Source: Opitutaceae bacterium (GTDB lineage Bacteria; Verrucomicrobiota; Verrucomicrobiia; Opitutales; Opitutaceae). Taken from it: a stretch of 64,000 nt of DNA. Positions 1 to 8,223 of this stretch are shown here, one piece after another. Under the pieces are notes generated by a model. That model saw nothing but the letters and a program-made list of their open reading frames with translations, was not told where the DNA came from and did no database searches. The stretch spans positions 1-64,000 of the forward strand of contig CANJNJ010000001.1 in the NCBI GenBank assembly GCA_947474995.1, written 5' to 3'. Within the stretch, counting starts at the first letter, position 1. Each line of letters opens with the position of its first letter. Both the position numbers and the translations under genes were made by a program.

Positions 1-2
1 AC

Positions 3-107
3 GTGGCCAACCGGCTCGCGGGGATCAATTCGTTCATCACCGTCAAAAACTCGGCTCCGCTGAGCCGCTTCGCTGGTTTCGTACATTCCATCCCAAGCCT
101 ATGCTAA
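3..107 (+). CDS. 3' end of a CDS truncated by the window edge (translation VANRLAGINSFITVKNSAPLSRFAGFVHSIPSLC*), possibly BON-domain-like
   Basis: Open frame from base 3 to TAA at 105-107; short, so weak. Confidence 0.3.
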   Translation: MANRLAGINSFITVKNSAPLSRFAGFVHSIPSLC

Positions 108-183
108 CTAACGCCACCAATGTACAGTACTTTGCCTTAACGGCATTGGCTCTAATCCATGCCGTCGGGTGAGCCTTATGTGT

Positions 184-210
184 GGATTCTTCGCTTCGCT
201 CAGAATGACA
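184..210. repeat. REP-like sequence GGATTCTTCGCTTCGCTCAGAATGACA
   Basis: Internal inverted repeat; matches a sequence commonly seen dispersed in bacterial genomes (reverse complement TGTCATTCTGAGCGAAGCGAAGAATCC). Confidence 0.5.
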
Positions 211-313
211 GACTTTTCACACAGTCTGGGAAGAGGCGGGATTGGGGAACGTGTCACCGGCAGGTCCGACGGCTTCGGTGGAGTTCGGTCCTCCGGCAAA
301 ATCAACCCGCGCG

Positions 314-1282
314 CTACTTCGCGATCTCGCCGGCGTTGATCCCGCGGCCGAGTTCGAAACCGGCGCCCACGGCGCCGACGACGGCGTGCGCACGGTCGAG
401 CCCAAGGTCCCGCCGAAACCGGTAGACCGTCTCGATCCCCGTGCAGTGCGCCCCAATAAAGTTGTCCACGCCGAATCCGCGCAGCTTCTCGGTCGTCCAC
501 GCCAGCGTCTCTTCACTCGCGTTGAACAGGTGAATCCCGCCAATGAGGGCGTTAATCCGGGCCGGCCGAATGAACGTGCGCGCGTGGTCGGTGATGTTGA
601 TCACGCCCGCGTGCCCGCAGCCCGTCAGCACGACGAGGCCCTGCGCGGTGTCGAACACGAGCGACATGTCGTCCGGGACATTATCCTCCACGACTCCCGC
701 CGACGTCGTCATCCGACCACGACCGCTCCAGTTGCGTTCAGGATATTTGCGCGGGACGGGACCGGTCAGCCAGACCCCCGGATAGAGTTGCACCGGCCGG
801 TCGTGCACCACGAAGGTGCCCCCCGTCTGCTCGTAGTCCGGCCTCACCCGCAGCATCGCGTTGTTTTCCACCGGCGGAGCGGCCGTGGCTCGCGAATAGA
901 AAAAACCCTCCGCGACATGGGTACGAGCCAAGGCCCCGGGAGCCGCACCGCGGACGGAGTCGCGCAAGGTCATGAAGCCGCCGACGTGGTCCCAATGCCA
1001 GTGACTCAGGATGACCTCCGGCACGGTCGTGAGATCGAGTTTAAGCGTGCGGGCGTTTTTCAAGACGACATCAGTGTGTGCCCCCGTGTCGAAAAGGATG
1101 CGGTGCCCATCGACTTCCACGAGCGCCGCAAAACCCCATTCACCAAGTTCGTCGCCGTCGGCCAGCATCGTGGAGAGGATCGTGATCTTTAGTTCCTGCA
1201 CCTTTCCGTGCAGTTCGGCGGCGGGGATCGGACATGGGACCAAAAGGACCAGTAGGACGAATAGCAGGGCTCTCGGGATCAT
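314..1282 (-). CDS. MBL-fold metallo-hydrolase (exported)
   Basis: HWHWDHVGG metal-binding motif, hydrophobic N-terminal leader. Confidence 0.85.
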   Translation of the reverse strand: MIPRALLFVLLVLLVPCPIPAAELHGKVQELKITILSTMLADGDELGEWGFAALVEVDGHRILFDTGAHTDVVLKNARTLKLDLTTVPEVILSHWHWDHVGGFMTLRDSVRGAAPGALARTHVAEGFFYSRATAAPPVENNAMLRVRPDYEQTGGTFVVHDRPVQLYPGVWLTGPVPRKYPERNWSGRGRMTTSAGVVEDNVPDDMSLVFDTAQGLVVLTGCGHAGVINITDHARTFIRPARINALIGGIHLFNASEETLAWTTEKLRGFGVDNFIGAHCTGIETVYRFRRDLGLDRAHAVVGAVGAGFELGRGINAGEIAK

Positions 1283-1345
1283 CGTTCAATGGAGGCATAG
1301 AAATAACGCCGTGCCAATCTCGCCCTGCCTCGGCTTGAGCCCCTA

Positions 1346-1370
1346 GGGTTGGCGCGTCGCGCGCCAACCC
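1346..1370. terminator. Hairpin, 11-bp perfect stem with TCG loop, between DUF4159 and MBL genes
   Basis: GGGTTGGCGCG-TCG-CGCGCCAACCC read directly. Confidence 0.5.
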
Positions 1371-1371
1371 C

Positions 1372-2385
1372 TCAGTGGGTCATCAGGTAAAAAACGATAT
1401 TGATCGCGAGCGGATAGGCGCGGGTCTCGGAGAATTTGTGAAAGTAATCGTTGTTTTCGCCTTCGCGCTCCCAGCCATCGCCAAAGTCCGTGTTGTGCGT
1501 CGCGATGACCATGATGCGACCCTGCTCGTCGAGCCAGGCGCGGATGTGGAGATCCTTGGTTTCCTCGCCGTTGCGGGAACTGCTGCCCGTGCGTTCATAC
1601 GCGTGAATCGGCGGGACCTGCAGTTGATTGCGGTCGAGCGCGAACACGCCGCGAAACAGCTGGTGCTCCTTGGGCAGTTCGGTCCAGGTCCGACCCGGCA
1701 AAACCTGCTGCATCTGATGTTCGAAGTTGTCCCACTCGGCCTGGCCCCAAAAATCATCCGCCATCAAGGCGCCCCCGTTGGTCAGATACTGGCGCAGCGG
1801 AGGAATTTCCTCGTTCCGCAATTCCATCCGCCCCGGCTTCACCGCGTAGATGAAGGGGAAGTCGAATAACTCGGGATTGGTCAACTTGAGCACGCGTCCG
1901 TCGGGATCGACCTTGAGCGAGGTCAATTGCGAGAGCCGCCACGATAAATTGAGGTCGCTGTCCGGGTAGTCGTTCACCCATCCAATCCACCCGCCGCCGC
2001 GAAAACCGAAGCGGAGGTTGCGATTCATTTTGAAAATAATTCGGGTAAACGTGAAGACGTCCTTCTCGAACCCGGGCGTGTTTGACCAATTGGGCGTGCC
2101 GGTACTGTGGGAAGCCGTTTCCCGGGCGGTGCGCACGGTGTCCTCGTCGATGACTCCGCCGCCCTCGAGCCGGATGAGCGAGCCGCCTTCGAGGTCGCCG
2201 TCGTTGCCGTAGCGATCCCGCTGAGCGGCGAGGCGCGTTGGCTTGGCCAGTCCCACCAAAAGTACCGCGGCTAGAAACAAACACAGTCGGCGGGGTAAAT
2301 TCATGTCGTTGGGCGCTGAGCGCCAGGTTGGGCAATCGCCCGTCGCTCCAGCGGACAACGAATCCCTTTCCAGCGGAGGCCGCAA
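1372..2385 (-). CDS. DUF4159 domain-containing protein
   Basis: Motifs such as FRGGGWIGWVNDYPDSDLNLSWRL, LTNGGALMADDFWG, ATHNTDFGDGWE; start probably internal (MNLPRRLCLFLAAVLL). Confidence 0.75.
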   Translation of the reverse strand: MRPPLERDSLSAGATGDCPTWRSAPNDMNLPRRLCLFLAAVLLVGLAKPTRLAAQRDRYGNDGDLEGGSLIRLEGGGVIDEDTVRTARETASHSTGTPNWSNTPGFEKDVFTFTRIIFKMNRNLRFGFRGGGWIGWVNDYPDSDLNLSWRLSQLTSLKVDPDGRVLKLTNPELFDFPFIYAVKPGRMELRNEEIPPLRQYLTNGGALMADDFWGQAEWDNFEHQMQQVLPGRTWTELPKEHQLFRGVFALDRNQLQVPPIHAYERTGSSSRNGEETKDLHIRAWLDEQGRIMVIATHNTDFGDGWEREGENNDYFHKFSETRAYPLAINIVFYLMTH

Positions 2386-2458
2386 TTTCTAAAGACGCGA
2401 TCCGGCACGCCGCGGAAAGCGGCGCCAGGTCGCGGCACTCCAAAGTTAATGACCGCTG

Positions 2459-4015
2459 CTACGCCAAAATTCCCTTGATCACGCGCCCATGCACGTCGGT
2501 CAACCGGCGCTCGATACCGCTGTTGTAGTAGGTCAGTCTTTCGTGATCCAGCCCGAGCAGGTGCAGGATGGTCGCATGGAGATCGTAAATGGTGGTGACT
2601 TTATCCACGGCTTTGAAACCCAGATCATCCGTCGCGCCGTAGCTAAAACCGGGTTTCACGCCCGCGCCGGCCAGCCACACCGTGAAGCCCTTTTCGTTAT
2701 GGTCGCGGCCGTTCGCACCCTTTTGAAACGTCGGCATCCGGCCAAATTCGGTGACAAACGCCACGAGCGTGTCCTGGAGAAGCCCACGCTCCTTGAGATC
2801 GCGCAGCAGCGCGGCCGCCGGTTGGTCCAGGATCGGCGCATGCACCTTGTATTGGTCGACAATGAATTTGTGGCCGTCCCAGTTCCCCACCCCCTCGCCC
2901 ATCGCGTAGGCGCCGTTGAAGAGTTGCACGAAACGCACGTCGCGCTCGAGGAGCCGCCGCGCGAGGAGGCAGTTGCGGGCGAATCCCGCCTTGGTTTTGT
3001 TGGCATCATTCACGCCATACGCTTCCAGGGTATGCGCGCTTTCCTTGGCAAAATCCCCGACCTCGGCCGCCGCGAGCTGCATCTTGGCCGCGAGTTCGTA
3101 GGCGGAGATTCGCGCCGCGAGTTCCGTGTCACCGGGATTTTCCGCGAGGTGCCGGTCGTTGAGCAGCTTCAACAATTCGTAGGTCGCATAATCATCCTGC
3201 GCCGCGACGCCGGCCGGGCGGTTGAGATGCGGGATCGGTTTGTCGGCACTGAAGGCAACGCCCTGGTACGCCGCCGGCAGGAAACCCGCCGCCCAATGCC
3301 GCGAGCCCGTTTGCGGCACGCCCCGCGGATCGGGAATCGCCACAAACGCGGGGAGATTCTGGCATTCGCTGCCCAGCGCATAAGTCGCCCACGAACCGAT
3401 GCCGGGAAAACCATCGAGGATGAAGCCCGTGCTCATCTGGTTTTCCGCCGGGCCGTGCGCCGCGGACTTCGCCGTCATCGAGTGGATGAAGCACATGTCG
3501 TCAGCCAGCTCGGCGAGGTCCGGCAGGAGATCGGAAACCATTTTGCCACTCTGCCCGCGCGGCTTGAAATCCCAGAGCGGCTTGATGACGTTGCCCTGCA
3601 TGCCCTGCCCGGTGATGAGCCCCTCACCGCCCGGCATGGGTTGGTTGTGCAGCCGGATCAGCTCGGGCTTGTAATCAAACGTGTCGATGTGGCTGATCGC
3701 GCCGGAGCAAAAAATCATCAACACACGCTTCGCCTTGGGCTGAAAATGGGGCGCGCGCGGCGCGTAGGGCATCCGGCTGTCAATGCGTGGCCGCCACGGC
3801 GTGCCGGCGGCGCCCAGGCGTTGCTCGGCGAGGAGAGCCGCGAGCGCGATGCCACCGAGCCCGGTGCCGCCCCAGCGCAAAAAATCACGGCGGCTGAGCA
3901 GATGCCGCCCGGCGTGAGAAAGAGGGGAGTGGTTCATGGCAGGCTTAAGGGACGGTGATGAATTCGTTGGTGTTGAAAAGAGCCCGGCAGAACAGTCGCA
4001 GGCCGCGCTCCGCAA
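2459..4015 (-). CDS. DUF1501 domain-containing protein with Tat leader
   Basis: SRRDFLRWGGTGLGGIALAALL twin-arginine leader; LIRLHNQPMPGGEGLITGQGMQ, GRMPTFQKGANGRDHN; likely start MNHSPLSHAGRHLLSRRDF. Confidence 0.9.
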   Translation of the reverse strand: MRSAACDCSAGLFSTPTNSSPSLKPAMNHSPLSHAGRHLLSRRDFLRWGGTGLGGIALAALLAEQRLGAAGTPWRPRIDSRMPYAPRAPHFQPKAKRVLMIFCSGAISHIDTFDYKPELIRLHNQPMPGGEGLITGQGMQGNVIKPLWDFKPRGQSGKMVSDLLPDLAELADDMCFIHSMTAKSAAHGPAENQMSTGFILDGFPGIGSWATYALGSECQNLPAFVAIPDPRGVPQTGSRHWAAGFLPAAYQGVAFSADKPIPHLNRPAGVAAQDDYATYELLKLLNDRHLAENPGDTELAARISAYELAAKMQLAAAEVGDFAKESAHTLEAYGVNDANKTKAGFARNCLLARRLLERDVRFVQLFNGAYAMGEGVGNWDGHKFIVDQYKVHAPILDQPAAALLRDLKERGLLQDTLVAFVTEFGRMPTFQKGANGRDHNEKGFTVWLAGAGVKPGFSYGATDDLGFKAVDKVTTIYDLHATILHLLGLDHERLTYYNSGIERRLTDVHGRVIKGILA

Positions 4016-7000
4016 TCATCGCCGTCGCGGCGGTCGTCTCCACCGCCGCCGGCTCGCGACCAAACATCAACCGGAAGGCCTGCCGCACCTGCGCCGCGGG
4101 TTCCGCGCCCGCCTCCCGCTCCAGCCGCGCCGCCAGGGCCGCCGCTTGCTGCATGATAAAGGGACTGTTCAGCAGGTTGAACGCCTGCAGCGGCGTCGTC
4201 GAATGCGTGCGGCTCGGCGCAATCTGGCCGGCATCGGGACAATCGAACGCGCCAAAGACGTCGTCGAGCTGGGCGCGCGGCTTGGTCTGATACACCATCC
4301 GGCGGAAGTCATCGCCGGCAAATTCACTCTTCGGCACATAGGTCTGGATGCTGCTCCGGCTCATTTCCGCGCCGAAGAGGGAAAACCCGGGGCCGCCCGT
4401 TCGTAATTCAATCCGGCCGCCCACGGCGAGAATCGTGTCGCGCAACGGTTCGGCCTCCAGGCGCCGTGGCGGATAGCGCCAGAGGAACCGCGATGCAGCG
4501 TCGACCTCCAACCCCTGCGGTTGCGGGCGTGAGGACTGCCGGTAGGTGTCGGACAGCAAAATCAGCCGGTGCATGTCCTTCACACTCCAGTGGCGCGCGA
4601 TAAACTCACTCGCCAGCCAGTCCAGCAGCTCGGGGTGCGTCGGCCGCGCGCCATTCAGGCCAAAATCGCTCGGGGTGTCCACGAGGCCAGTGCCAAAATG
4701 ATAGTGCCAGATCCGATTTGCCATCACCCGGGCCGGCAGCGGATTTTCGGGATCAACGAGCCAGTCCGCCAGGGCGAGCCGGCGCTTTTGCTCCGGGGTG
4801 TCGCGGGGCAGTTCGAGTTTTTTCCCAAAACGGGCCAGTCCGGCCGGCGCCACCTGCTCGCGCGGCGACAACGGGTCGCCGCGATGCAACCGAAACGTCG
4901 GGCCCGGCTCCCGCAGCTTGCCCGCATAGACCGGCGGAAAATCGATCAACCGCTTAACCTCGACCCGCAGTGGCCGACGCTCTGCGACCAGTTGGCCGAC
5001 GGCCGAGGCCCGTCCCGGCGTCACGAAGCTCAACGTCGGAATGATCGGCACGCGTTTGCGCCAGGCGTCGCCGAGGCGATCATCGGACGACGCGACCCGC
5101 GTCCACGCGCGCCCATCGACCGAGACTTCGATCCGATAGCCGGTCACGAGATGATCATCCAGGTTCGGCACCCGGTCGCTGCGGTTGCGGCTCCAGAGCA
5201 TCCGGTCGACACGCTCGACCTGCGCGAACTCGATCTGCACGTAGCCCGGTTCCTTGGCCGGGGAGTTCCACGCGGCGCGCTCGTTATAGCGACCGTCGTT
5301 CACATAGAAAGGATTGCCGTCTTCGCCGTTGACCACGGGCGACGTGGCTTTGCCGCCAAACTCCTTGAGCGCCACGTTGCGTGACTGCGGGCCGGCGGTG
5401 AAGACCTCGAGTTCGTCGACATAACCTTCCGGGGTGTTCGAGCCGAGGACCGTGAACCGCACGAACTTGGCGTCGGTCGGCGCGAATCGTTCTTCGTTCG
5501 TCTTCACCACCACGGGCGCGCGCAAGTGGGGCGTCAGAGTCGGAGCCTCATCCGCCAAGGAAACGATTTCCTCCAGCAAAACGGCATCGGCTGATAAAAC
5601 GTCAGCCGCACCCTGCGACGCGAGCGCGAGCCGGCTTTCCGCAGTCAAAGTGTGAATTCCCGCGTCGTAGAATCCGCTCCAGCGTTTTTCGCCGGCTACC
5701 GCGGGAGTACCATCGGCCAACGTGGTTTGATTTATCTGCCCGATCTCGCGCCCGTCGAGGAAGACGCGCACGGCCGAAGCGTGCTCAGCCGCCACGCCCC
5801 ACGAAAGCCAGACCCGAAAGCGACCCGCCGCCAGCGCACCCCAGGCCGGCCAATCCGTCGTGCCGACGCCCGCCGGCCGGACCCGAAACGCCGCGTTCAA
5901 CGTCGGCAGCCGCATTTCGTCACCCAGGTCTCCCGCTTGCCCGCGGCCGGTCCCGGCCGTGTAGGCCGGGGAGTCCCCGGTTGTTCCTGCCGCCGGTAGC
6001 ACGACCAGCTCACGCCGGGCCTGAGCCACCGGGTCAAAAGGAGCCAGCGCGGCGGCGATCTCCGCGATGCGGCGTCTCGGTCCCGCGGCTTCCGCCATCA
6101 ACGCGTCAAGATTGCGCGGACGCATCGGACGTTCGCCATGCTCCACTCCCTGAAAAACCGCCGCCATTGAATAATAGTCGGCCTGCGAAATCGGATCGAA
6201 CTTGTGGTCGTGGCACCGGGCGCAACCCACGGTTAGGCCCATGAACGCACTACTGGTGGTTCCGACCATCTCAGAGAGTTCGTCGGCGCGCTGCCCGAGG
6301 TTAAAATAAGGCGGCTCGAAGCTCTGGAGAAAATCGAAGGACCCGCCAACGATGAAACCCGTCGCCGCGTCGGCCCCCAGGGCGTCGCCCGCGAGCTGCT
6401 CGCGGACAAATTGGTTGTAAGGTTTGTCCTCGTTGAAGGCACGGATGACGTAATCGCGATACGGCCACCCATTCGGCCGGATGTTGTTGCGCTCAAACCC
6501 GTCACTCTCCGCAAACTTCACCACATCGAGCCAGTGGCGCGCCCAGCGCTCCCCATAGCGCGGCGAGGCGAGCAGGCGCTCGACCAAACGGGCGTAGGCG
6601 TCCGGCGATTTGTCTGCCACAAACGCGTCCACTTCCTCCGGCGTGGGCGGCAATCCGATCAAATCAAAACTCAGCCGACGAATAAGTGTCCGCGCGTCGG
6701 CCGGCGGCGAGAGGCTGAGCCCTTTTTCCTGCAGCTTCGTGCTGATGAACGAATCGATCGCACCGTGCGTCCGGCCGTCAGCTGGCTTCGGCACTTCCGG
6801 CCGGACGAGCGGGCGGTAGGACCAGTGTGACTTCCACGTCTCCGTCGCGGCCGGCCGGCCGTCACCCGGCCAGATGGCGCCCTGATCGATCCAGGCCCGC
6901 AAAATGCCCACCTGCTCGTCAGTCAGCGGGTCGCCCTTGTTAGGCATCAGTTTGTCCTCATCGAGGCCGGCGACGAAATGGATCAAGGGACTCGCCGCGC

Positions 7001-7433
7001 TCTGGCTGACCACGATGTTCGGGGCCGAACCATCGCCGCCGGTCAGGGCGGCGCTCTTGTCGTCGAGCCGGTAGCCGCTCTTCTGTTTTTCCGGGCCGTG
7101 ACACGAGTAGCAGTTCTCCTCGAAGATCGGCCGGACGTCGCGGACGAAGTCGATGGGGCGGGTGACCGGCGGCGGAAGTTTGGTGATGTCGACCGGCTGG
7201 GCCGCGAAGGCCAGCAAGCTGACCGTACCGAGACCGGCCAAGGCGCATCTCACTTTCCGGCAGATCCCGCCGGGCGCTTTGTTCGTCGTTCCGGCTTCAG
7301 CCGGAATCGAAACACTGCCGCCGGCCCGCCTGAAGGCGGAACGACGAGCGACCGCGGCCGACAAGAAAGTGAGATGCGCCCGAGCGGCTAGGACGGGGGG
7401 CAGTCGCGTTGAACCATCCATGGCATTTCGCAT
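3945..7433 (-). CDS. PSCyt1 (planctomycete cytochrome c) - DUF1549 - DUF1553 protein
   Basis: FEENCYSCHGPEKQKSGYRLD haem/PSCyt1 motif; LSFDLIGLPPTPEEVDAF and RVMANRIWHYHFGTGLVDTPSDFG DUF1549/1553 motifs; start uncertain because a palindromic element overlaps the N-terminus. Confidence 0.9.
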   Translation of the reverse strand: MRNAMDGSTRLPPVLAARAHLTFLSAAVARRSAFRRAGGSVSIPAEAGTTNKAPGGICRKVRCALAGLGTVSLLAFAAQPVDITKLPPPVTRPIDFVRDVRPIFEENCYSCHGPEKQKSGYRLDDKSAALTGGDGSAPNIVVSQSAASPLIHFVAGLDEDKLMPNKGDPLTDEQVGILRAWIDQGAIWPGDGRPAATETWKSHWSYRPLVRPEVPKPADGRTHGAIDSFISTKLQEKGLSLSPPADARTLIRRLSFDLIGLPPTPEEVDAFVADKSPDAYARLVERLLASPRYGERWARHWLDVVKFAESDGFERNNIRPNGWPYRDYVIRAFNEDKPYNQFVREQLAGDALGADAATGFIVGGSFDFLQSFEPPYFNLGQRADELSEMVGTTSSAFMGLTVGCARCHDHKFDPISQADYYSMAAVFQGVEHGERPMRPRNLDALMAEAAGPRRRIAEIAAALAPFDPVAQARRELVVLPAAGTTGDSPAYTAGTGRGQAGDLGDEMRLPTLNAAFRVRPAGVGTTDWPAWGALAAGRFRVWLSWGVAAEHASAVRVFLDGREIGQINQTTLADGTPAVAGEKRWSGFYDAGIHTLTAESRLALASQGAADVLSADAVLLEEIVSLADEAPTLTPHLRAPVVVKTNEERFAPTDAKFVRFTVLGSNTPEGYVDELEVFTAGPQSRNVALKEFGGKATSPVVNGEDGNPFYVNDGRYNERAAWNSPAKEPGYVQIEFAQVERVDRMLWSRNRSDRVPNLDDHLVTGYRIEVSVDGRAWTRVASSDDRLGDAWRKRVPIIPTLSFVTPGRASAVGQLVAERRPLRVEVKRLIDFPPVYAGKLREPGPTFRLHRGDPLSPREQVAPAGLARFGKKLELPRDTPEQKRRLALADWLVDPENPLPARVMANRIWHYHFGTGLVDTPSDFGLNGARPTHPELLDWLASEFIARHWSVKDMHRLILLSDTYRQSSRPQPQGLEVDAASRFLWRYPPRRLEAEPLRDTILAVGGRIELRTGGPGFSLFGAEMSRSSIQTYVPKSEFAGDDFRRMVYQTKPRAQLDDVFGAFDCPDAGQIAPSRTHSTTPLQAFNLLNSPFIMQQAAALAARLEREAGAEPAAQVRQAFRLMFGREPAAVETTAATAMIAERGLRLFCRALFNTNEFITVP
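7242..7380. repeat. Nested palindromic element: outer 16-bp perfect IR (7242-7257 / 7365-7380), inner imperfect REP-like IR (7284-7347)
   Basis: GGCGCATCTCACTTTC ... GAAAGTGAGATGCGCC; inner CGTCGTTCCGGCTTCAGCCGGAA ... CGCCTGAAGGCGGAACGACG. Confidence 0.8.
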
Positions 7434-7440
7434 TCTGCGC

Positions 7441-8223
7441 TTACGTCACCGTTTGCTCGACCCCGAGCTTCGCCAGCACCTCGGGGGGCGGACCCGCGAA
7501 CGCGGCCAGGGGAACGTTGCCGACATAGCCGAGGGCTTTCCATCCGGCTTCCGTGCCGTAGTAGGCGCTGGCGGCGAGCGAGCGAAAGCGTCGGAAGAAA
7601 TCCGTTGCTGACTTGAGCGACGGCGCCGGGTCCACGGCGCCGCAAATATCGTCGCAGATGGCCTGCTGCTGCGCCGAAGAAAGGGCCGGAAAATTCAGCC
7701 GAAAGCGTCTTGCTGACTCGTCGTCCAACCACTGAAACCCGGACAAAATGATCTCACGATCCAATTGCTGCGCGGGATAGGGCGCGCTGACCCATTCGTC
7801 GAGGTAGTCCGGCACGCGTACGGCGCTCGCGGCGGGGCCGAGATGATCGGCGGGAAGAATTACGTCGGCGAGGGCCGTGGCGGTCGCGCGCTGCGCCGGC
7901 GTGAAGGTCAGTGGCCAGAAGTCGCCCGGTTCATAGAATTTTGCGATGGCTGGATCGGTACCGTAACCCTTCGCCTTGGGGGCAACCGACGACGCGGCGC
8001 CCACAAACTCCGGCAAATTCGCGACCGCGAACATGGCCGCGAACCACTTCAACACCTCGCGGCGGGAGAGGCGCAGGGAGTTGAGCGTTGAGGGTTGAGG
8101 GTTGAGCGCAGTAGCCGTCTCGAGGGGGACAGTCGCGGAGTGAAGCACCATTTCAGGAACCGAGGCCGGCGGACTGGCGCTCTCAACCCTCAACTCCTGA
8201 CTCTCAACTTTGGGCATTTTCAC
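7441..8223 (-). CDS. Gluconate 2-dehydrogenase subunit 3 family protein (Tat leader)
   Basis: LSRREVLKWFAAMFAVANLPEFVGA twin-arginine leader; ATATALADVILPAD...PDYLDEWV typical of the family; true start may be downstream of a repeat array. Confidence 0.85.
   Translation of the reverse strand: MKMPKVESQELRVESASPPASVPEMVLHSATVPLETATALNPQPSTLNSLRLSRREVLKWFAAMFAVANLPEFVGAASSVAPKAKGYGTDPAIAKFYEPGDFWPLTFTPAQRATATALADVILPADHLGPAASAVRVPDYLDEWVSAPYPAQQLDREIILSGFQWLDDESARRFRLNFPALSSAQQQAICDDICGAVDPAPSLKSATDFFRRFRSLAASAYYGTEAGWKALGYVGNVPLAAFAGPPPEVLAKLGVEQTVT
8081..8209. repeat. Inverted heptanucleotide arrays (TTGAGSG)x4 at 8081-8108 and CTCAACN-type at 8182-8209
   Basis: TTGAGCG TTGAGGG TTGAGGG TTGAGCG ... 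CTCAACC CTCAACT CCTGACT CTCAACT. Confidence 0.8.

Noticed and set aside
2489-3958. 489-aa plus-strand ORF
   Set aside because: Antisense to the DUF1501 gene.
8081-8209. CRISPR-like array
   Set aside because: Units are 7 nt with no unique spacers; not a CRISPR. No repeat-spacer pattern was found elsewhere.
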